A stretch of DNA of 64,000 nucleotides from Caproicibacterium amylolyticum (GCF_014467055.1 NZ_CP060696.1:2046001-2110000); one strand, 5' to 3'. Numbered from the stretch's first letter, positions 44,373 to 53,970 are shown. Notes: generated by a model from the sequence alone, not told the origin. Made by a program: numbers and translations.

Positions 44373-47011
44373 TCTCCCAACCCAGATTTTTGGAAGGCAA
44401 TTTCAAACGGTTGGAACCTTCTGTGCAGCGGCCGAACTGTAAGGAATCCGCCAATTAAGAACAGTGCCGCAAAGATTGACAGTCCCACAACATCGCCGGT
44501 CACCGCTCCCGCCAATGTACCTGCTATAGATTCCCGCAAGCCGCTGAGTGCATAGGTAAACGGGAAAAGCGGCTGCAAAATACGAAAAATCGGCGGGTCA
44601 ACCTGAATCGGATAGGAGCCGCCGCTGCCGGCGACCTGTAGTATTAAATAAATAATACTGAGTGCCTTGCCCACATTCCCAAGTGTGGACGCCAGTGTAA
44701 ACGTAATGATTGAGAAAACCAGTGAGGAATACACACAGAAAAAAATAAACAGTGCCGGTTCCAACACATAGATTTTCAGCAGGAAAATATCGCCGAGCGC
44801 AACAATCAGTGCCTGCACCATTGCCAGTGTGGAAAACAGTAGCATTTTGCCGAAGTGCTTTTCCCGCAGGGTCAGCTGTTCCATCCCCCCAAACCACGCC
44901 ACATCTGTTTTTAAAACAGAATTCAGCACCAGACAGCCGACCCACAAAGCAAGTGTTGTGTAAATCGGTGCCATTCCGGTGCCATAGTTTGGAATTGGAT
45001 AAATCGCTTCCTCCTTGATTTCAAATGGATTTGAAACATAATTGCCTACCAGCTTCGGGTCATTCTGCATCACGCCGATTAGGCTCGCAATTTCTTCATT
45101 ATTTACAACATCCAGTTTGCCGCCAACTGTACCGATCACACGCTGCAGCTGCTGCAGTTTACTGTTTAAGTCAGTGGAAAAGGTAGAGGAAAGTTCCGCA
45201 CCCTGCTGGGCATCCCCGAGCATAACAGAAATCTGGCTGCTCAGTTTTTTGGCTTCCGTTATCATCTCACTGGTACCCTGCATGGCAGCAGTAATACTGC
45301 CTCCCATTTTCTTCAAGCTGCCCTTTACACTGGAATTGTAAAACTGAATGGATCTGTCCAAATGTGCGGTCATGGTACTGCAAAGACTGTTGATCTGATT
45401 GGCAGTCTCTTTCGAAATATCACCGCTGTCAATCACCTGACTGCGCACTTTTGAAATCTGCTCCTGTAAATCCGTTACTAGTGGCTTCACTGCCTGCAGC
45501 TCTGCGATCAGCGTAGTCATCTGCTGTGTCCGCGCGGTAAGCATAGTCGTTTTAAAGTTCTGCAGGTTGCCCACTGTAGTGCTGATTTTCGCAGAAACAG
45601 CATCCACCTGCACAACGTAATTTTTAAGTGCAACACTCAGCTTATTAAAAATTTCATCCGCTTTGGGTTGTGTTTTCAAAATGTTGTCCATCGCCGCAGA
45701 GGCCTGCTCACCAAGGTTTTCTGTCTGAATTTTCTTCAAAGAATCAATAATGGACTTCAGATTTTCATTTGGATACTGTTGATAAATCGTATTCAAAGTT
45801 TTGATGGTGCTGTCCAACTCTACTGCTGCTTTCTGCAGGACAACTTTGGCTTCCGCAAAAGCGGTATTCAGTTCCTTATAAAGTGCATCCGTGTCATTGT
45901 GCAGAGTTTCCGTATCAGCCTGCATTTGCGTAAGGGCCTTTTTCAGCTCTGTAAGGTCTTTATTCAGCTGCTGCAAAGTGGAAATGGCAGTGTCAATGTC
46001 CGAAGTATAGTCATAGTCCCTGCACTGTGTCAGGTAAGCGGTTGTTGCATCAATCGCATCGTTCAGTGAACTGAGCTGACTGTTAATGAGTGGAACGGTA
46101 CTGTTGATGTTCTCTTCTGTCAGCTTCACGGCTGTGTCATTTAGGCTGGAAAAAAGCAGCTTGATTTTCTGACCGGAGGTTTTTGCAAAGGCGAGATTTG
46201 TGCTGACACTCTGGGAAGATTGGTCCATACTGTCCTGGAGTGCTGCCAGTGCCTTTTGGTCATCTGCATTTGTTTTGGCTGCGGCGTCCAAGCTGCTCTG
46301 CACGGCAGGCATGGTGGTATTGAGATTTTTCAGCAGCTCGCTCAAATTTGCGGAACCGGAACTGACCGTTGACAGTGTAGCGGTAACGGTTTCCATACTG
46401 CGGCTCAAACTGACAATGGAGTCCTTCATCTTCAAAATATCGCCTGTGTTTTTGCCCGCTTCACTGCCTAATTGATTAATGGAATGGTAGGCAATTTCGT
46501 TAACCGTCGAGATAAATTCAGTCGTCACCTGCTGTACCAGTGTGCTGTTTGCAGTGGAAGTAATTTTCGTAGCAACCGGATTTGCCTTGGTGTCTGCTTT
46601 ATATGTAATCTGCGGCTTCTGCGGATGGTCGGTCAATACCGTGAGCAGTTTAGAAGAGAAATCCACTGGAATCTCGATGGCTGCATAATACGTGCTGTCC
46701 ACCAAGCCGAGGTCGGCATCTTTTGTGGTAGTAAACACCCATTTGATTTTTTTGTTCTTCTTCAGTTGTTCTACTATCTGTCCACCCACATTTAGCTGCT
46801 TTCCTCTGAAACTAGCACCTTTGTCGCTGTTGACTACTGCTACGGGGATTTCTTGTGTATTGTCGTAAACATTCCAGCACGCCTGAATATTCACCCACGC
46901 ATAGAAGGATGGAATAATGCAAAGGCCGATTAAAATAATGATAGCTACAGGGTTGCGGATGATTCGTTTCCAGTCATTGCGGAAAACACTGATGATATGG
47001 TGAAAATTCAT
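44369..47011 (-). CDS. YhgE/Pip family membrane protein (first copy)
   Basis: An 880-residue paralogue of the next gene. It has an N-terminal helix (LCIIPSFYAWVNIQACWNVY), the conserved VAVVNSDKGASFRGKQ, a long coiled-coil-like extracellular domain of about 550 residues, and C-terminal helices with FTLASTLGNVGKALSIIYLI. The pair probably forms a heteromeric membrane complex. Family roles proposed are surface protein export and phage reception. No WXG100 or EssC gene is present in the window, so a type VII role cannot be supported here. Confidence 0.85.
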   Translation of the reverse strand: MNFHHIISVFRNDWKRIIRNPVAIIILIGLCIIPSFYAWVNIQACWNVYDNTQEIPVAVVNSDKGASFRGKQLNVGGQIVEQLKKNKKIKWVFTTTKDADLGLVDSTYYAAIEIPVDFSSKLLTVLTDHPQKPQITYKADTKANPVATKITSTANSTLVQQVTTEFISTVNEIAYHSINQLGSEAGKNTGDILKMKDSIVSLSRSMETVTATLSTVSSGSANLSELLKNLNTTMPAVQSSLDAAAKTNADDQKALAALQDSMDQSSQSVSTNLAFAKTSGQKIKLLFSSLNDTAVKLTEENINSTVPLINSQLSSLNDAIDATTAYLTQCRDYDYTSDIDTAISTLQQLNKDLTELKKALTQMQADTETLHNDTDALYKELNTAFAEAKVVLQKAAVELDSTIKTLNTIYQQYPNENLKSIIDSLKKIQTENLGEQASAAMDNILKTQPKADEIFNKLSVALKNYVVQVDAVSAKISTTVGNLQNFKTTMLTARTQQMTTLIAELQAVKPLVTDLQEQISKVRSQVIDSGDISKETANQINSLCSTMTAHLDRSIQFYNSSVKGSLKKMGGSITAAMQGTSEMITEAKKLSSQISVMLGDAQQGAELSSTFSTDLNSKLQQLQRVIGTVGGKLDVVNNEEIASLIGVMQNDPKLVGNYVSNPFEIKEEAIYPIPNYGTGMAPIYTTLALWVGCLVLNSVLKTDVAWFGGMEQLTLREKHFGKMLLFSTLAMVQALIVALGDIFLLKIYVLEPALFIFFCVYSSLVFSIITFTLASTLGNVGKALSIIYLILQVAGSGGSYPIQVDPPIFRILQPLFPFTYALSGLRESIAGTLAGAVTGDVVGLSIFAALFLIGGFLTVRPLHRRFQPFEIAFQKSGLGE

Positions 47012-47152
47012 AACTGTTCCTCTCTTGTCTGCCGACCGCAGGCAATCCTGCAGAATTCCTATTGTTTCATCTTACTGAAAGCATCGGCAGTTGTCAAGTT
47101 TGATATCTGTCTCTACAGCTGATTCCGTTGTTTTTAAATCCTTCCTATGCAG

Positions 47153-47190
47153 AAGTGACCCGGGAAAATACAGCTTTTCCCGGGTCACTT
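47153..47190. terminator. Long perfect hairpin after the NlpC/P60 gene
   Basis: AAGTGACCCGGGAAAA and TTTTCCCGGGTCACTT pair over 16 bp with a 6-nt loop. There is no long T tract, but the position past the NlpC/P60 stop suggests termination or transcript-end protection. Confidence 0.6.
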
Positions 47191-47226
47191 AAAATGATTA
47201 ACAAGTAAAAGCACACGCTTGTCAAT

Positions 47227-48525
47227 TTACAAACGGCCAAAAGCATAAAAATGCTTGCGCCAGTAAGAAGTATCAATGGAAGTATACTGCACCGGATTTC
47301 CAGCATGAATCATAGTGTTGCTGCCAGTATAAATACCAACGTGTGTAACAGTTTCACCACAGTCATATGTATCGGTAAAGAACACAATGTCGCCCGGCCG
47401 CGCCTCTGAAACAGAAATTGGTGTGCACTGATTGTAAATTCCCTGTGCCGTGGTGCGCGGCAGGTTGTAAACACCAGAATGTGTAAAGACCCAACACACA
47501 AAGCTTGAGCAGTCAAACGTGTCCGGCCCGGAAGCACCCATCACATAAGGTTTGCCCAAATGCTTTTCCGCTTCCGCAATCAAACTTGAAAAAGAACCGG
47601 AGGAAGTAGATGGTGAAGAAGTCGGAGTGGAAGCAGAACCACTGTCGGAATTGGAAGACTGACCGGAATCAGACTGTGAGGAAGAAGAAGCCTGCTGTTG
47701 ACTTGCGGAACTTTCTGCCGCAGCGGCAGCTTCCTGCTGCTTTTTCTTCTCTTCCTGCTGCTGTGTCCAAGTGTCAATGGAAGCCGCAATTTTTGCTGCC
47801 TGCACATCCAGTGATGCATTTTTGTCCTGCAAATCCACTTCCTGCTGACCAATTTCTTTTAAGAACTGGTTTGTTTCTGCCAGTGCAGTGGCAAGCTCCT
47901 GCTGTTTTCCGGCAAAACTGGTTTTTACGCTTTCTGCCTGTTCGCGGCTCTGCTGGATAGATTCCTTCGCCTTTTGCACAGCTGCTTTGTCCGCTTTCAG
48001 GCGATTGATCAAGGTCGTGTCATGCTCCGTCACCATTTGCAGCGCTTCGGATTTATCCGACAAATCCGCAAGATTGTCCGAGGAAAGTAAGATTTGCAGA
48101 TTACGTGCCTCACCCGCCATGTACAGCGCGCGCAGTCGCTCCTTCAGCTTTGCATAATCTGCATCTATTTGCTTCTGCTTTTCTGAGATTTCGTTCTCCG
48201 CCTGCTGCATTTGCAGATTCAAGTCTGTAATCTGATTACTACAGTCATTTATTTGCTCTTCAATGGCCGCAACTTGGGACTGCAGAGTTGCACCATATTC
48301 CGCTTTTTTGCTTTCATCACTGCGCAGTGCAACCAGTTTTTCATTGTTCTGCTGCTGCAGCTGCGCGTACTGTGCCTGCTTATCCTTTAATGTATTAATA
48401 TCGTCCTCTGCAAAAGCCGGCCCAACCGCCACTGTTACAGCACAAGAAGCAGCCAAGATTGTAATCATAGCACGCTTAAAAACCTGTGGCCAGCATTTTG
48501 CAGTCCACATTTCTTTTTCAGGCAA
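47227..48525 (-). CDS. NlpC/P60 peptidoglycan hydrolase with coiled-coil domain
   Basis: A 432-residue secreted cell-wall endopeptidase of the CwlO/PcsB type. A signal peptide ends VGPAFA. Residues 42-265 form a long coiled coil (Gln/Glu/Ala-rich, with LYMAGEARNLQILLSSDNLADL in the hinge). A low-complexity Ser/Gln linker follows. The C-terminal NlpC/P60 domain begins at about 315 with catalytic Cys in FDCSSFVCWV and His in THVGIYTG. Such coiled coils keep the enzyme inactive until FtsEX engages it. The start is TTG at 48525 after AAAGGGG. Confidence 0.92.
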   Translation of the reverse strand: MPEKEMWTAKCWPQVFKRAMITILAASCAVTVAVGPAFAEDDINTLKDKQAQYAQLQQQNNEKLVALRSDESKKAEYGATLQSQVAAIEEQINDCSNQITDLNLQMQQAENEISEKQKQIDADYAKLKERLRALYMAGEARNLQILLSSDNLADLSDKSEALQMVTEHDTTLINRLKADKAAVQKAKESIQQSREQAESVKTSFAGKQQELATALAETNQFLKEIGQQEVDLQDKNASLDVQAAKIAASIDTWTQQQEEKKKQQEAAAAAESSASQQQASSSSQSDSGQSSNSDSGSASTPTSSPSTSSGSFSSLIAEAEKHLGKPYVMGASGPDTFDCSSFVCWVFTHSGVYNLPRTTAQGIYNQCTPISVSEARPGDIVFFTDTYDCGETVTHVGIYTGSNTMIHAGNPVQYTSIDTSYWRKHFYAFGRL

Positions 48526-48618
48526 GTATGAATCCCCTTTCTATGCTGTCATTTGCTGTTTTGAGGCGATTTTGCCCAGCAAAGCAGCCGATTTTTCAAC
48601 TTCACTTTATTCTTTTAT

Positions 48619-48647
48619 ATTGTACTACTGATTTACATAATTGTCCA
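48619..48647 (-). promoter_or_regulatory. Promoter of the NlpC/P60 gene
   Basis: Minus-strand TGGACA (48642-48647), 17-nt spacer, TACAAT (48619-48624), giving a leader of about 85 nt. Confidence 0.55.
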
Positions 48648-48726
48648 CAAAGAATATAAAGTCGCCTTTTTTCGCGGTGAAAAACGAAAGGGAAGCAGGA
48701 GCTCACCAACATTGTTACGGAACACT

Positions 48727-49923
48727 TTATTTGCTGCTATTTGCCGATTCACTGGCAACAATCGGGCTGTCTGCTTCTGCTTCCTCCTGCGGCTCGTCGT
48801 CATAATCATTTGCGGCATGGAATTTATCGATTGCCCAGAAAATAATGCCCATCAGCATGGCAACACAGGCGCCAAGGGACATGCCGCTCAGCTTCACTTC
48901 GTTAATCTGAATAAATGCACCGGAAAGACCGGTGACCAAAATCACGCTGGTCATAGCAAGGTTGCGGGAACGGCTGTAGTCCACTTTCTGCTCCACCAGC
49001 AAACGAATGCCGGAGGTGGCAATCATGCCGTAAAGCAGGAAGCTGACGCCGCCCATAACCGGCTGCGGAATCTCCTGAATAACGGCTGAAACCTTGCCGA
49101 AGAAGGAAATGATAATGGAAATGACTGCTGTACCGCCGATTACCCACACACTGTAAACGCCAGTCATAGCCATAACACCGATGTTTTCGCCGTAAGTAGT
49201 AGTCGGCACGGAACCCACCAAACCGGAAAGCATGGTGGAAAGGCCGTCACCCATCAGCGTGCGGTGCAGGCCCGGATTCTTAATCAGGTCGCGGCCAATG
49301 ATTTTTCCGGTCACGATTTGGTGCCCAATATGTTCCGAAACAACCACCAATGTCGCGGGGAGAATCACGGAAATTGCGTGCCAATCAAATTTTGCAAGCT
49401 GAAACTGCGGAATTGCAAACACCGGTGCGGCTGCCACTTTGCCCCACTCGACCAGACCGAAACAGTTCGCGGCAACGTAGCCAACAATAATTGCAATTAG
49501 AATTGGAATAACGGACAGAAACTTCTTAAACAGCACAGAACCAAAAACTGCTACACAAAGCGTAATCAGAAATACGATAACGTTTCTGGGGTCAATCTTC
49601 GTATAATCACCGTGCAGAACCAGGCCACCCATTTCTGCAGCATTTTTCGCAAGTTCCAAGCCAATCAGCGCAATGACCGCGCCCATAGCCGCAGGCGGCA
49701 GAATCACGTCAATCCACTTGGTACCGCAGAATTTGATAATCAGCGCCACCACACAGAATAAGGCACCGGTCACCACAAATCCACCCAATGCATACGCATA
49801 ACCAAGTCCGGTTCCCGCGATTACGACTGTTGCCGGTGATATGTATGCAAAGCTGGAACCGAGGTAAGCCGGTGCTTTTCCCTTTGTCATTAAAATATAA
49901 ATCAATGTGCCAACACCGTTCAT
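48727..49923 (-). CDS. uraA: Uracil permease UraA, N-terminally truncated
   Basis: A 398-residue nucleobase:cation symporter-2 protein matching UraA: KGKAPAYLGSSFAYISP, VSEHIGHQ, and TTTYGENIGVMAMTGVYS. Full-length UraA has about 40 more N-terminal residues containing the first helix. Here the first Met (MNGVGTLIY) aligns inside the family. In-frame codons just upstream (VVLF) still resemble it, but homology then stops. Only about 95 bp, mostly a terminator hairpin, separate it from the ABC-F gene. There is no clear ribosome site or promoter. A 5' deletion and loss of function are likely, though the rest is undamaged. Confidence 0.8.
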   Translation of the reverse strand: MNGVGTLIYILMTKGKAPAYLGSSFAYISPATVVIAGTGLGYAYALGGFVVTGALFCVVALIIKFCGTKWIDVILPPAAMGAVIALIGLELAKNAAEMGGLVLHGDYTKIDPRNVIVFLITLCVAVFGSVLFKKFLSVIPILIAIIVGYVAANCFGLVEWGKVAAAPVFAIPQFQLAKFDWHAISVILPATLVVVSEHIGHQIVTGKIIGRDLIKNPGLHRTLMGDGLSTMLSGLVGSVPTTTYGENIGVMAMTGVYSVWVIGGTAVISIIISFFGKVSAVIQEIPQPVMGGVSFLLYGMIATSGIRLLVEQKVDYSRSRNLAMTSVILVTGLSGAFIQINEVKLSGMSLGACVAMLMGIIFWAIDKFHAANDYDDEPQEEAEADSPIVASESANSSK

Positions 49924-49971
49924 AAAGAGGACTACTGAATGTTTGATTTGCCGTGTAAAATTAAGTATATT

Positions 49972-50018
49972 CAGTAAGAAGCTGCCGAAATCAAATGTTT
50001 TCCGGCAGCTTCTTACTG
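49972..50018 (-). terminator. Terminator of the ABC-F gene
   Basis: CAGTAAGAAGCTGCCG and CGGCAGCTTCTTACTG form a 16-bp perfect stem with a 15-nt loop, abutting the ABC-F stop codon and ending close to the truncated uraA. Confidence 0.7.
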
Positions 50019-51809
50019 TTATTCTTTTTGCGCTTCAATTTCTTCCACAAGCTCATTCAAATACAGCCAGCGGTCATTTTTTTCTTCCAGCTGCTTTTTC
50101 AAATCTTCCAGCTGCTGTGTCAATTCCAGCAGCTTTACATAGTCGCTGCCCGCCGCCTGCACTTCCTTTTCTTTTTCACTTACCTTGGTTTCCAGTACCG
50201 CAACTTCGTCATCTATCGTTTTAAGTTCAAACTGCTCGTTAAAGGAAAGCTTCAGCTTTTTGGGCTTCTGCGGCTGTGCGCTCTGCTTCGGCTTTGCCAC
50301 GGCCTGTTTCTCCTTCTGGGCTGCTTCCTCTGCCGCGTGTTCATCCAAATAGTCCGCAAAGTTGCCGTTGTGTTCAATTACGTTTCCGCTGCCGGTTACT
50401 TCAAAAAGCGTTTCAGCGACTTTATCCAAGAAATAACGGTCATGCGACACCGCAAGCACAGCACCTGAAAAAGTCATTAGGTAGTCTTCCAGAATCGTCA
50501 AGGTTTCAATATCCAAATCATTGGTCGGTTCGTCCAGCAGCAGAATGTTCGGTGCCGCAATCAGAATACTGAGCAGATAAAGCCTGCGCCGCTCACCGCC
50601 GCTCAGCTTGCCAATCGGTGTATATTGCAAATCCGATGTAAAGAGAAAGCGTTCCAGCATCTGTGCGGCCGAAAAAGTGCCCTCCTCGGTTTTGACCTCA
50701 CCGGCAATCTCGCTGATAAAATTGTACACCAGCTGGTTGGGGTCCATCTCCCGGCCTTCCTGTGTGAAGTAGCCGATTTTGACTGTGGAGCCAATCTCAA
50801 CTGTACCCTCGTCCGGCTGGAGTACGCCGGCAATCAGGTTCATTAGTGTGGACTTGCCCGCACCGTTCCTGCCGATAATACCAATACGGTCATTCCGCTT
50901 GATGTTGTACGAAAAATGGTCAATCACACGTTTCCCGTCAAAAGATTTGGAAACGTCAGCAAGCTCGATCAGTTTTTTCCCCAGTCTGCTCGAAACTGTC
51001 ATCATCTGCACGCTGTCATCCGTGGTGGGCATGTCCTGCTCCCTGACAGAATTAAATTTTTCAATGCGGCCGCGGCTTTTGGTGCCCCTTGCCCGTGCGC
51101 CGCGCATAATCCACTGGTACTCCCGCCGCAGGAATGCCTGCCGCTTGCGCTCACTTGCTTCTTCCATATCCTGCCGCTCCGCGCGCAGCTGCAGATACTT
51201 GGCGTAATTTGCTTCATACGTATACAGTTTGCCATGCGAAAGTTCTGTAATATGGTTCACCACACGTTCCAGAAAATAGCGGTCATGCGTTACCATAATC
51301 AGCCCACCGGTAAAGCGTACCAGCCGTTCCTCCAGCCAGATAACCATGTCGCTGTCCAGATGGTTGGTTGGTTCGTCCAGAATCAGGACATCCGCGGAGC
51401 AGCACAGCGCCGAAGCAAGCGCAACGCGCTTTTTTTGCCCGCCGGAGAGCGTGCCGATTTTCGCTTCATAATCCGTCATTCCGAGTTTGGTAAGTACGGA
51501 CTTTACTTCATATTCATTCACAGGCGGGCAGTTTTTCGTAATCCCTGCCAATGCCTGCTGCAAAACTGTGTTGTCATCCTGCATTTCAGGATTCTGCGGC
51601 AGAAAAGAAACGCAGATGCCGCGCTGTACGGTCACGCTGCCCTCATCCGGCTGTTCCACACCCGCCAAAACTTTCAGCAGCGTGCTTTTGCCCGTACCGT
51701 TAATGCCGATAATGCCAATTTTATCTTTTTCATTTAAATAGCAGGAGGTGTCCTCCAGCAGTTGTTTGGTTCCGTAATTTTTTGAAATGTGTTCAGCAGA
51801 TAATAACAT
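50019..51809 (-). CDS. ABC-F family ATPase (Uup-like)
   Basis: A 596-residue soluble protein with two ATPase domains and no membrane part. Walker A motifs are GINGTGKST and GRNGAGKST; signatures are LSGGQKKRVALA and LSGGERRRLYLL. The interdomain linker (about 205-265) is Arg-rich, as needed to reach the ribosomal P-site tRNA. A C-terminal coiled coil (about 515-596) resembles Uup. ABC-F proteins rescue stalled ribosomes or protect them from antibiotics. The Uup-like tail suggests a housekeeping role, not resistance. Confidence 0.9.
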   Translation of the reverse strand: MLLSAEHISKNYGTKQLLEDTSCYLNEKDKIGIIGINGTGKSTLLKVLAGVEQPDEGSVTVQRGICVSFLPQNPEMQDDNTVLQQALAGITKNCPPVNEYEVKSVLTKLGMTDYEAKIGTLSGGQKKRVALASALCCSADVLILDEPTNHLDSDMVIWLEERLVRFTGGLIMVTHDRYFLERVVNHITELSHGKLYTYEANYAKYLQLRAERQDMEEASERKRQAFLRREYQWIMRGARARGTKSRGRIEKFNSVREQDMPTTDDSVQMMTVSSRLGKKLIELADVSKSFDGKRVIDHFSYNIKRNDRIGIIGRNGAGKSTLMNLIAGVLQPDEGTVEIGSTVKIGYFTQEGREMDPNQLVYNFISEIAGEVKTEEGTFSAAQMLERFLFTSDLQYTPIGKLSGGERRRLYLLSILIAAPNILLLDEPTNDLDIETLTILEDYLMTFSGAVLAVSHDRYFLDKVAETLFEVTGSGNVIEHNGNFADYLDEHAAEEAAQKEKQAVAKPKQSAQPQKPKKLKLSFNEQFELKTIDDEVAVLETKVSEKEKEVQAAGSDYVKLLELTQQLEDLKKQLEEKNDRWLYLNELVEEIEAQKE

Positions 51810-51963
51810 GGGTTCTCCTTGTGCGGCTGCAATCTATTATAATTTCATTTTGCTTCATTGAAGTTATTGATTTTATTATAACATATTCCACGGCAATGCT
51901 CAAAAGTTACTTTGCGCTGCTTGTGCGCCCCACAAGGGATTCCCGGCTTTTGACGTTTGGTTA

Positions 51964-52503
51964 TTACAGCGAAACGCCCAGCCTGCGCGCTTCTTCCAGT
52001 GCAGGGTTTCCCGCAATATCGCCTTTTTCAGATACACCCGTCACGGTCAGGCAGCCGGCGTTTTCCAGGGAAAAATACCGCAGTGTCGAGCGGTACATCG
52101 CTTTTACGGAATCAAAAACTTCCTGTGTCTCATCCGCGCAAACCGCAAGCAAGACCAGCTTTTTGAGCCGGAATGTCCCACGAATGGGGTTGTGCAGCCG
52201 GTCAATCACCGCTTTCAGCTGCGACGGAATCCCATAAAAATAAATTGGTGTTGCCACAACCAGTACTTCCGCGGCAGAAAGCTCCTGATAAATCTGCTGC
52301 ATATCGTCCTGCAGCGCACATCGGTGTTCTGCATCCCGATAACAGTAATTACACCCGACACAGCCTTTTACCTTGATATCCGGAATGGAAATCACTGCAA
52401 TACTATTTTTCTTTTGATCAATTCCTTCCAGAAAAGCGTGTGCCAGTGTGTCGGTATTACCGTGCTTTCTCGGACTTCCAACGAGCATAACGATTTTTGC
52501 CAT
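51964..52503 (-). CDS. Flavodoxin-family NAD(P)H-dependent oxidoreductase
   Basis: A 179-residue FMN-binding reductase. MLVGSPRKHGNTDTL binds the FMN phosphate, CVGCNYCYRDAEHRC is the Cys cluster, and VVATPIYFYGIPSQLKAVIDR is typical of the family. It is a paralogue of the reductase at 37677-38216. The start ATG has AGGGAAACATAG upstream. It is apparently monocistronic. Confidence 0.87.
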   Translation of the reverse strand: MAKIVMLVGSPRKHGNTDTLAHAFLEGIDQKKNSIAVISIPDIKVKGCVGCNYCYRDAEHRCALQDDMQQIYQELSAAEVLVVATPIYFYGIPSQLKAVIDRLHNPIRGTFRLKKLVLLAVCADETQEVFDSVKAMYRSTLRYFSLENAGCLTVTGVSEKGDIAGNPALEEARRLGVSL

Positions 52504-52577
52504 CTATGTTTCCCTCCGCTGCATTATCCAATATAACTATATTTTATTATACTATTTAAATGTAACGCATTCTATCC

Positions 52578-53477
52578 TTACAGCAGCAATTCCGTGTGAA
52601 ATGCGATGACCGCACCCCCGGTCACCTGTACACAAGCCGGTTCTCCGTTTTCAATGCTGACCCGCACGCCGATTGTACCAGGTCGGTGCATAGCCTCTCC
52701 TTGCCGCGCCTGAAACAGAAATTCGGAACCGCTGCAGTCTACTTTTCCGTAATGCACCAAATACGCTCCCAACGGTCCGTTGGCATTCCCTGTAACAGGG
52801 TCCTCGGCAATTCCAATAGCTGGCGCAAACATTCTGCCATGAATCAGCGAAGACCCAGCTTCATCAATCGTAAAAACGTAGTAGCCATTACATTGAATCA
52901 TTCCGCTTAACTCTTCCAATGCCTGTAATTGCGGCTGCAAACAATTCAGCAAAGCACTGTCCCGAATTCCAATCATTACTTTGGAGTGCCCGGTTGAAAC
53001 AATCTGTACCGGATAATCTTTCAGCAAATCACTTTGTGAGAGGTGAAGTGCCGCCAACAATTTTTCTAAATTTTTACCGTCCAAAACCGGTCCAAATTCA
53101 ATTTTTCCCTGTGTCATAACAATCCGGTAATCTCCGTTGTGATGAATGATGTCAACAGGCAGTACTCCGGCACCGGTTTTCTGAAAAATCCGGCAAGTAT
53201 CCAACTGGTTTTCAACTGCCGCAGCATAATGTGCAGCAATCGTAGCATGCCCGCAGATTGGTACCTCTTTTGTCGGCGTGAAATAGTGTATTGTAACATC
53301 ATACGGCTTTCCACATTCCGGCACCAAAAATGCCGTTTCCGAATTATTGAACTCTCTTGCAATTTTCTGCATTTCCTCTGCCGTAAGATCACCCGCATTC
53401 AATACGACTCCTGCTGGATTTCCCGCCAACTTTTCATTTGTGAAAGCGTCCACCTGATAGCAGCTGTATTTCCGCAT
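52578..53477 (-). CDS. PhzF family isomerase/epimerase
   Basis: A 299-residue diaminopimelate-epimerase-fold protein. The N-terminus YQVDAFTNEKLAGNPAGVVL and the segment FNNSETAFLVPECG with PICGHATIAAHY are diagnostic of PhzF. PhzF-like proteins isomerise small metabolites with a Glu base, here E in NNSETAF. Outside phenazine producers their substrates are mostly unknown. It is divergent from an HxlR regulator, with overlapping promoters, so that regulator probably controls it. Confidence 0.9.
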   Translation of the reverse strand: MRKYSCYQVDAFTNEKLAGNPAGVVLNAGDLTAEEMQKIAREFNNSETAFLVPECGKPYDVTIHYFTPTKEVPICGHATIAAHYAAAVENQLDTCRIFQKTGAGVLPVDIIHHNGDYRIVMTQGKIEFGPVLDGKNLEKLLAALHLSQSDLLKDYPVQIVSTGHSKVMIGIRDSALLNCLQPQLQALEELSGMIQCNGYYVFTIDEAGSSLIHGRMFAPAIGIAEDPVTGNANGPLGAYLVHYGKVDCSGSEFLFQARQGEAMHRPGTIGVRVSIENGEPACVQVTGGAVIAFHTELLL

Positions 53478-53501
53478 TTATTTTATCCCCCTTAGCCATG
53501 A

Positions 53502-53560
53502 TTGTTTTGCCTGCTGTAATGTTCTATAATCATTATAAAAGAAGAAAAAGGGTACGGCAA
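53502..53560. promoter_or_regulatory. Face-to-face promoters of hxlR-type and phzF-type genes
   Basis: Plus strand: TTGTTT (53502-53507), 17 nt, TATAAT (53525-53530). Minus strand: TTGCCG (53555-53560), 17 nt, TATAAT (53532-53537). The two -10 boxes lie one base apart, so polymerases would exclude each other. Confidence 0.65.
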
Positions 53561-53613
53561 GAAGGCACTTTGCGGTAACCAACTTACCAAATTGTAAGAA
53601 AAGGTGAAAAGCA

Positions 53614-53970
53614 GTGGCAGTAAACAGGAAATTTTCAAATTCAGAAAATCATCAAAAAGACTTCACCTGCTCCATTGGTTATGCAATGACAGTGATCGGC
53701 AGCAAATGGCGCGCAGTCATTCTGTGGCATATCCTGAAAGAACCTCATATTCGATACAGCAGACTTAAAAAGCAGATTCCAAACATCAGCGATAAAATTT
53801 TAGCACAGGAACTGCACTGTCTGCTGGAGAATGCATTAATTGAACGTATCGCTTTTGCGCAAGTGCCCCCGCGGGTTGAGTACATTCCAACTGAGCGCGG
53901 CCGATCACTTCAAGAAATCCTGATCAAGCTCTGCGAATGGGGTAAAAAAATGGGCAGAGATTTTAAATAA
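53614..53970 (+). CDS. HxlR-family transcriptional regulator
   Basis: A 118-residue winged-helix regulator. FTCSIGYAMTVIGSKWRAVILWHI and RYSRLKKQIPNISDKILAQEL define the HxlR domain. Cys18 in CSIGYAMTVIG matches the redox- or electrophile-sensing Cys of HypR/YodB relatives. The start is GTG at 53614 after AAAAGGTG. Divergent from phzF with overlapping promoters, it probably represses or activates that gene. Confidence 0.88.
   Translation: MAVNRKFSNSENHQKDFTCSIGYAMTVIGSKWRAVILWHILKEPHIRYSRLKKQIPNISDKILAQELHCLLENALIERIAFAQVPPRVEYIPTERGRSLQEILIKLCEWGKKMGRDFK

Noticed and set aside
42141..48525. Type VII secretion locus
   Set aside because: YhgE-type proteins occur in such loci, but no WXG100, EssB or EssC-like gene is present in the window.
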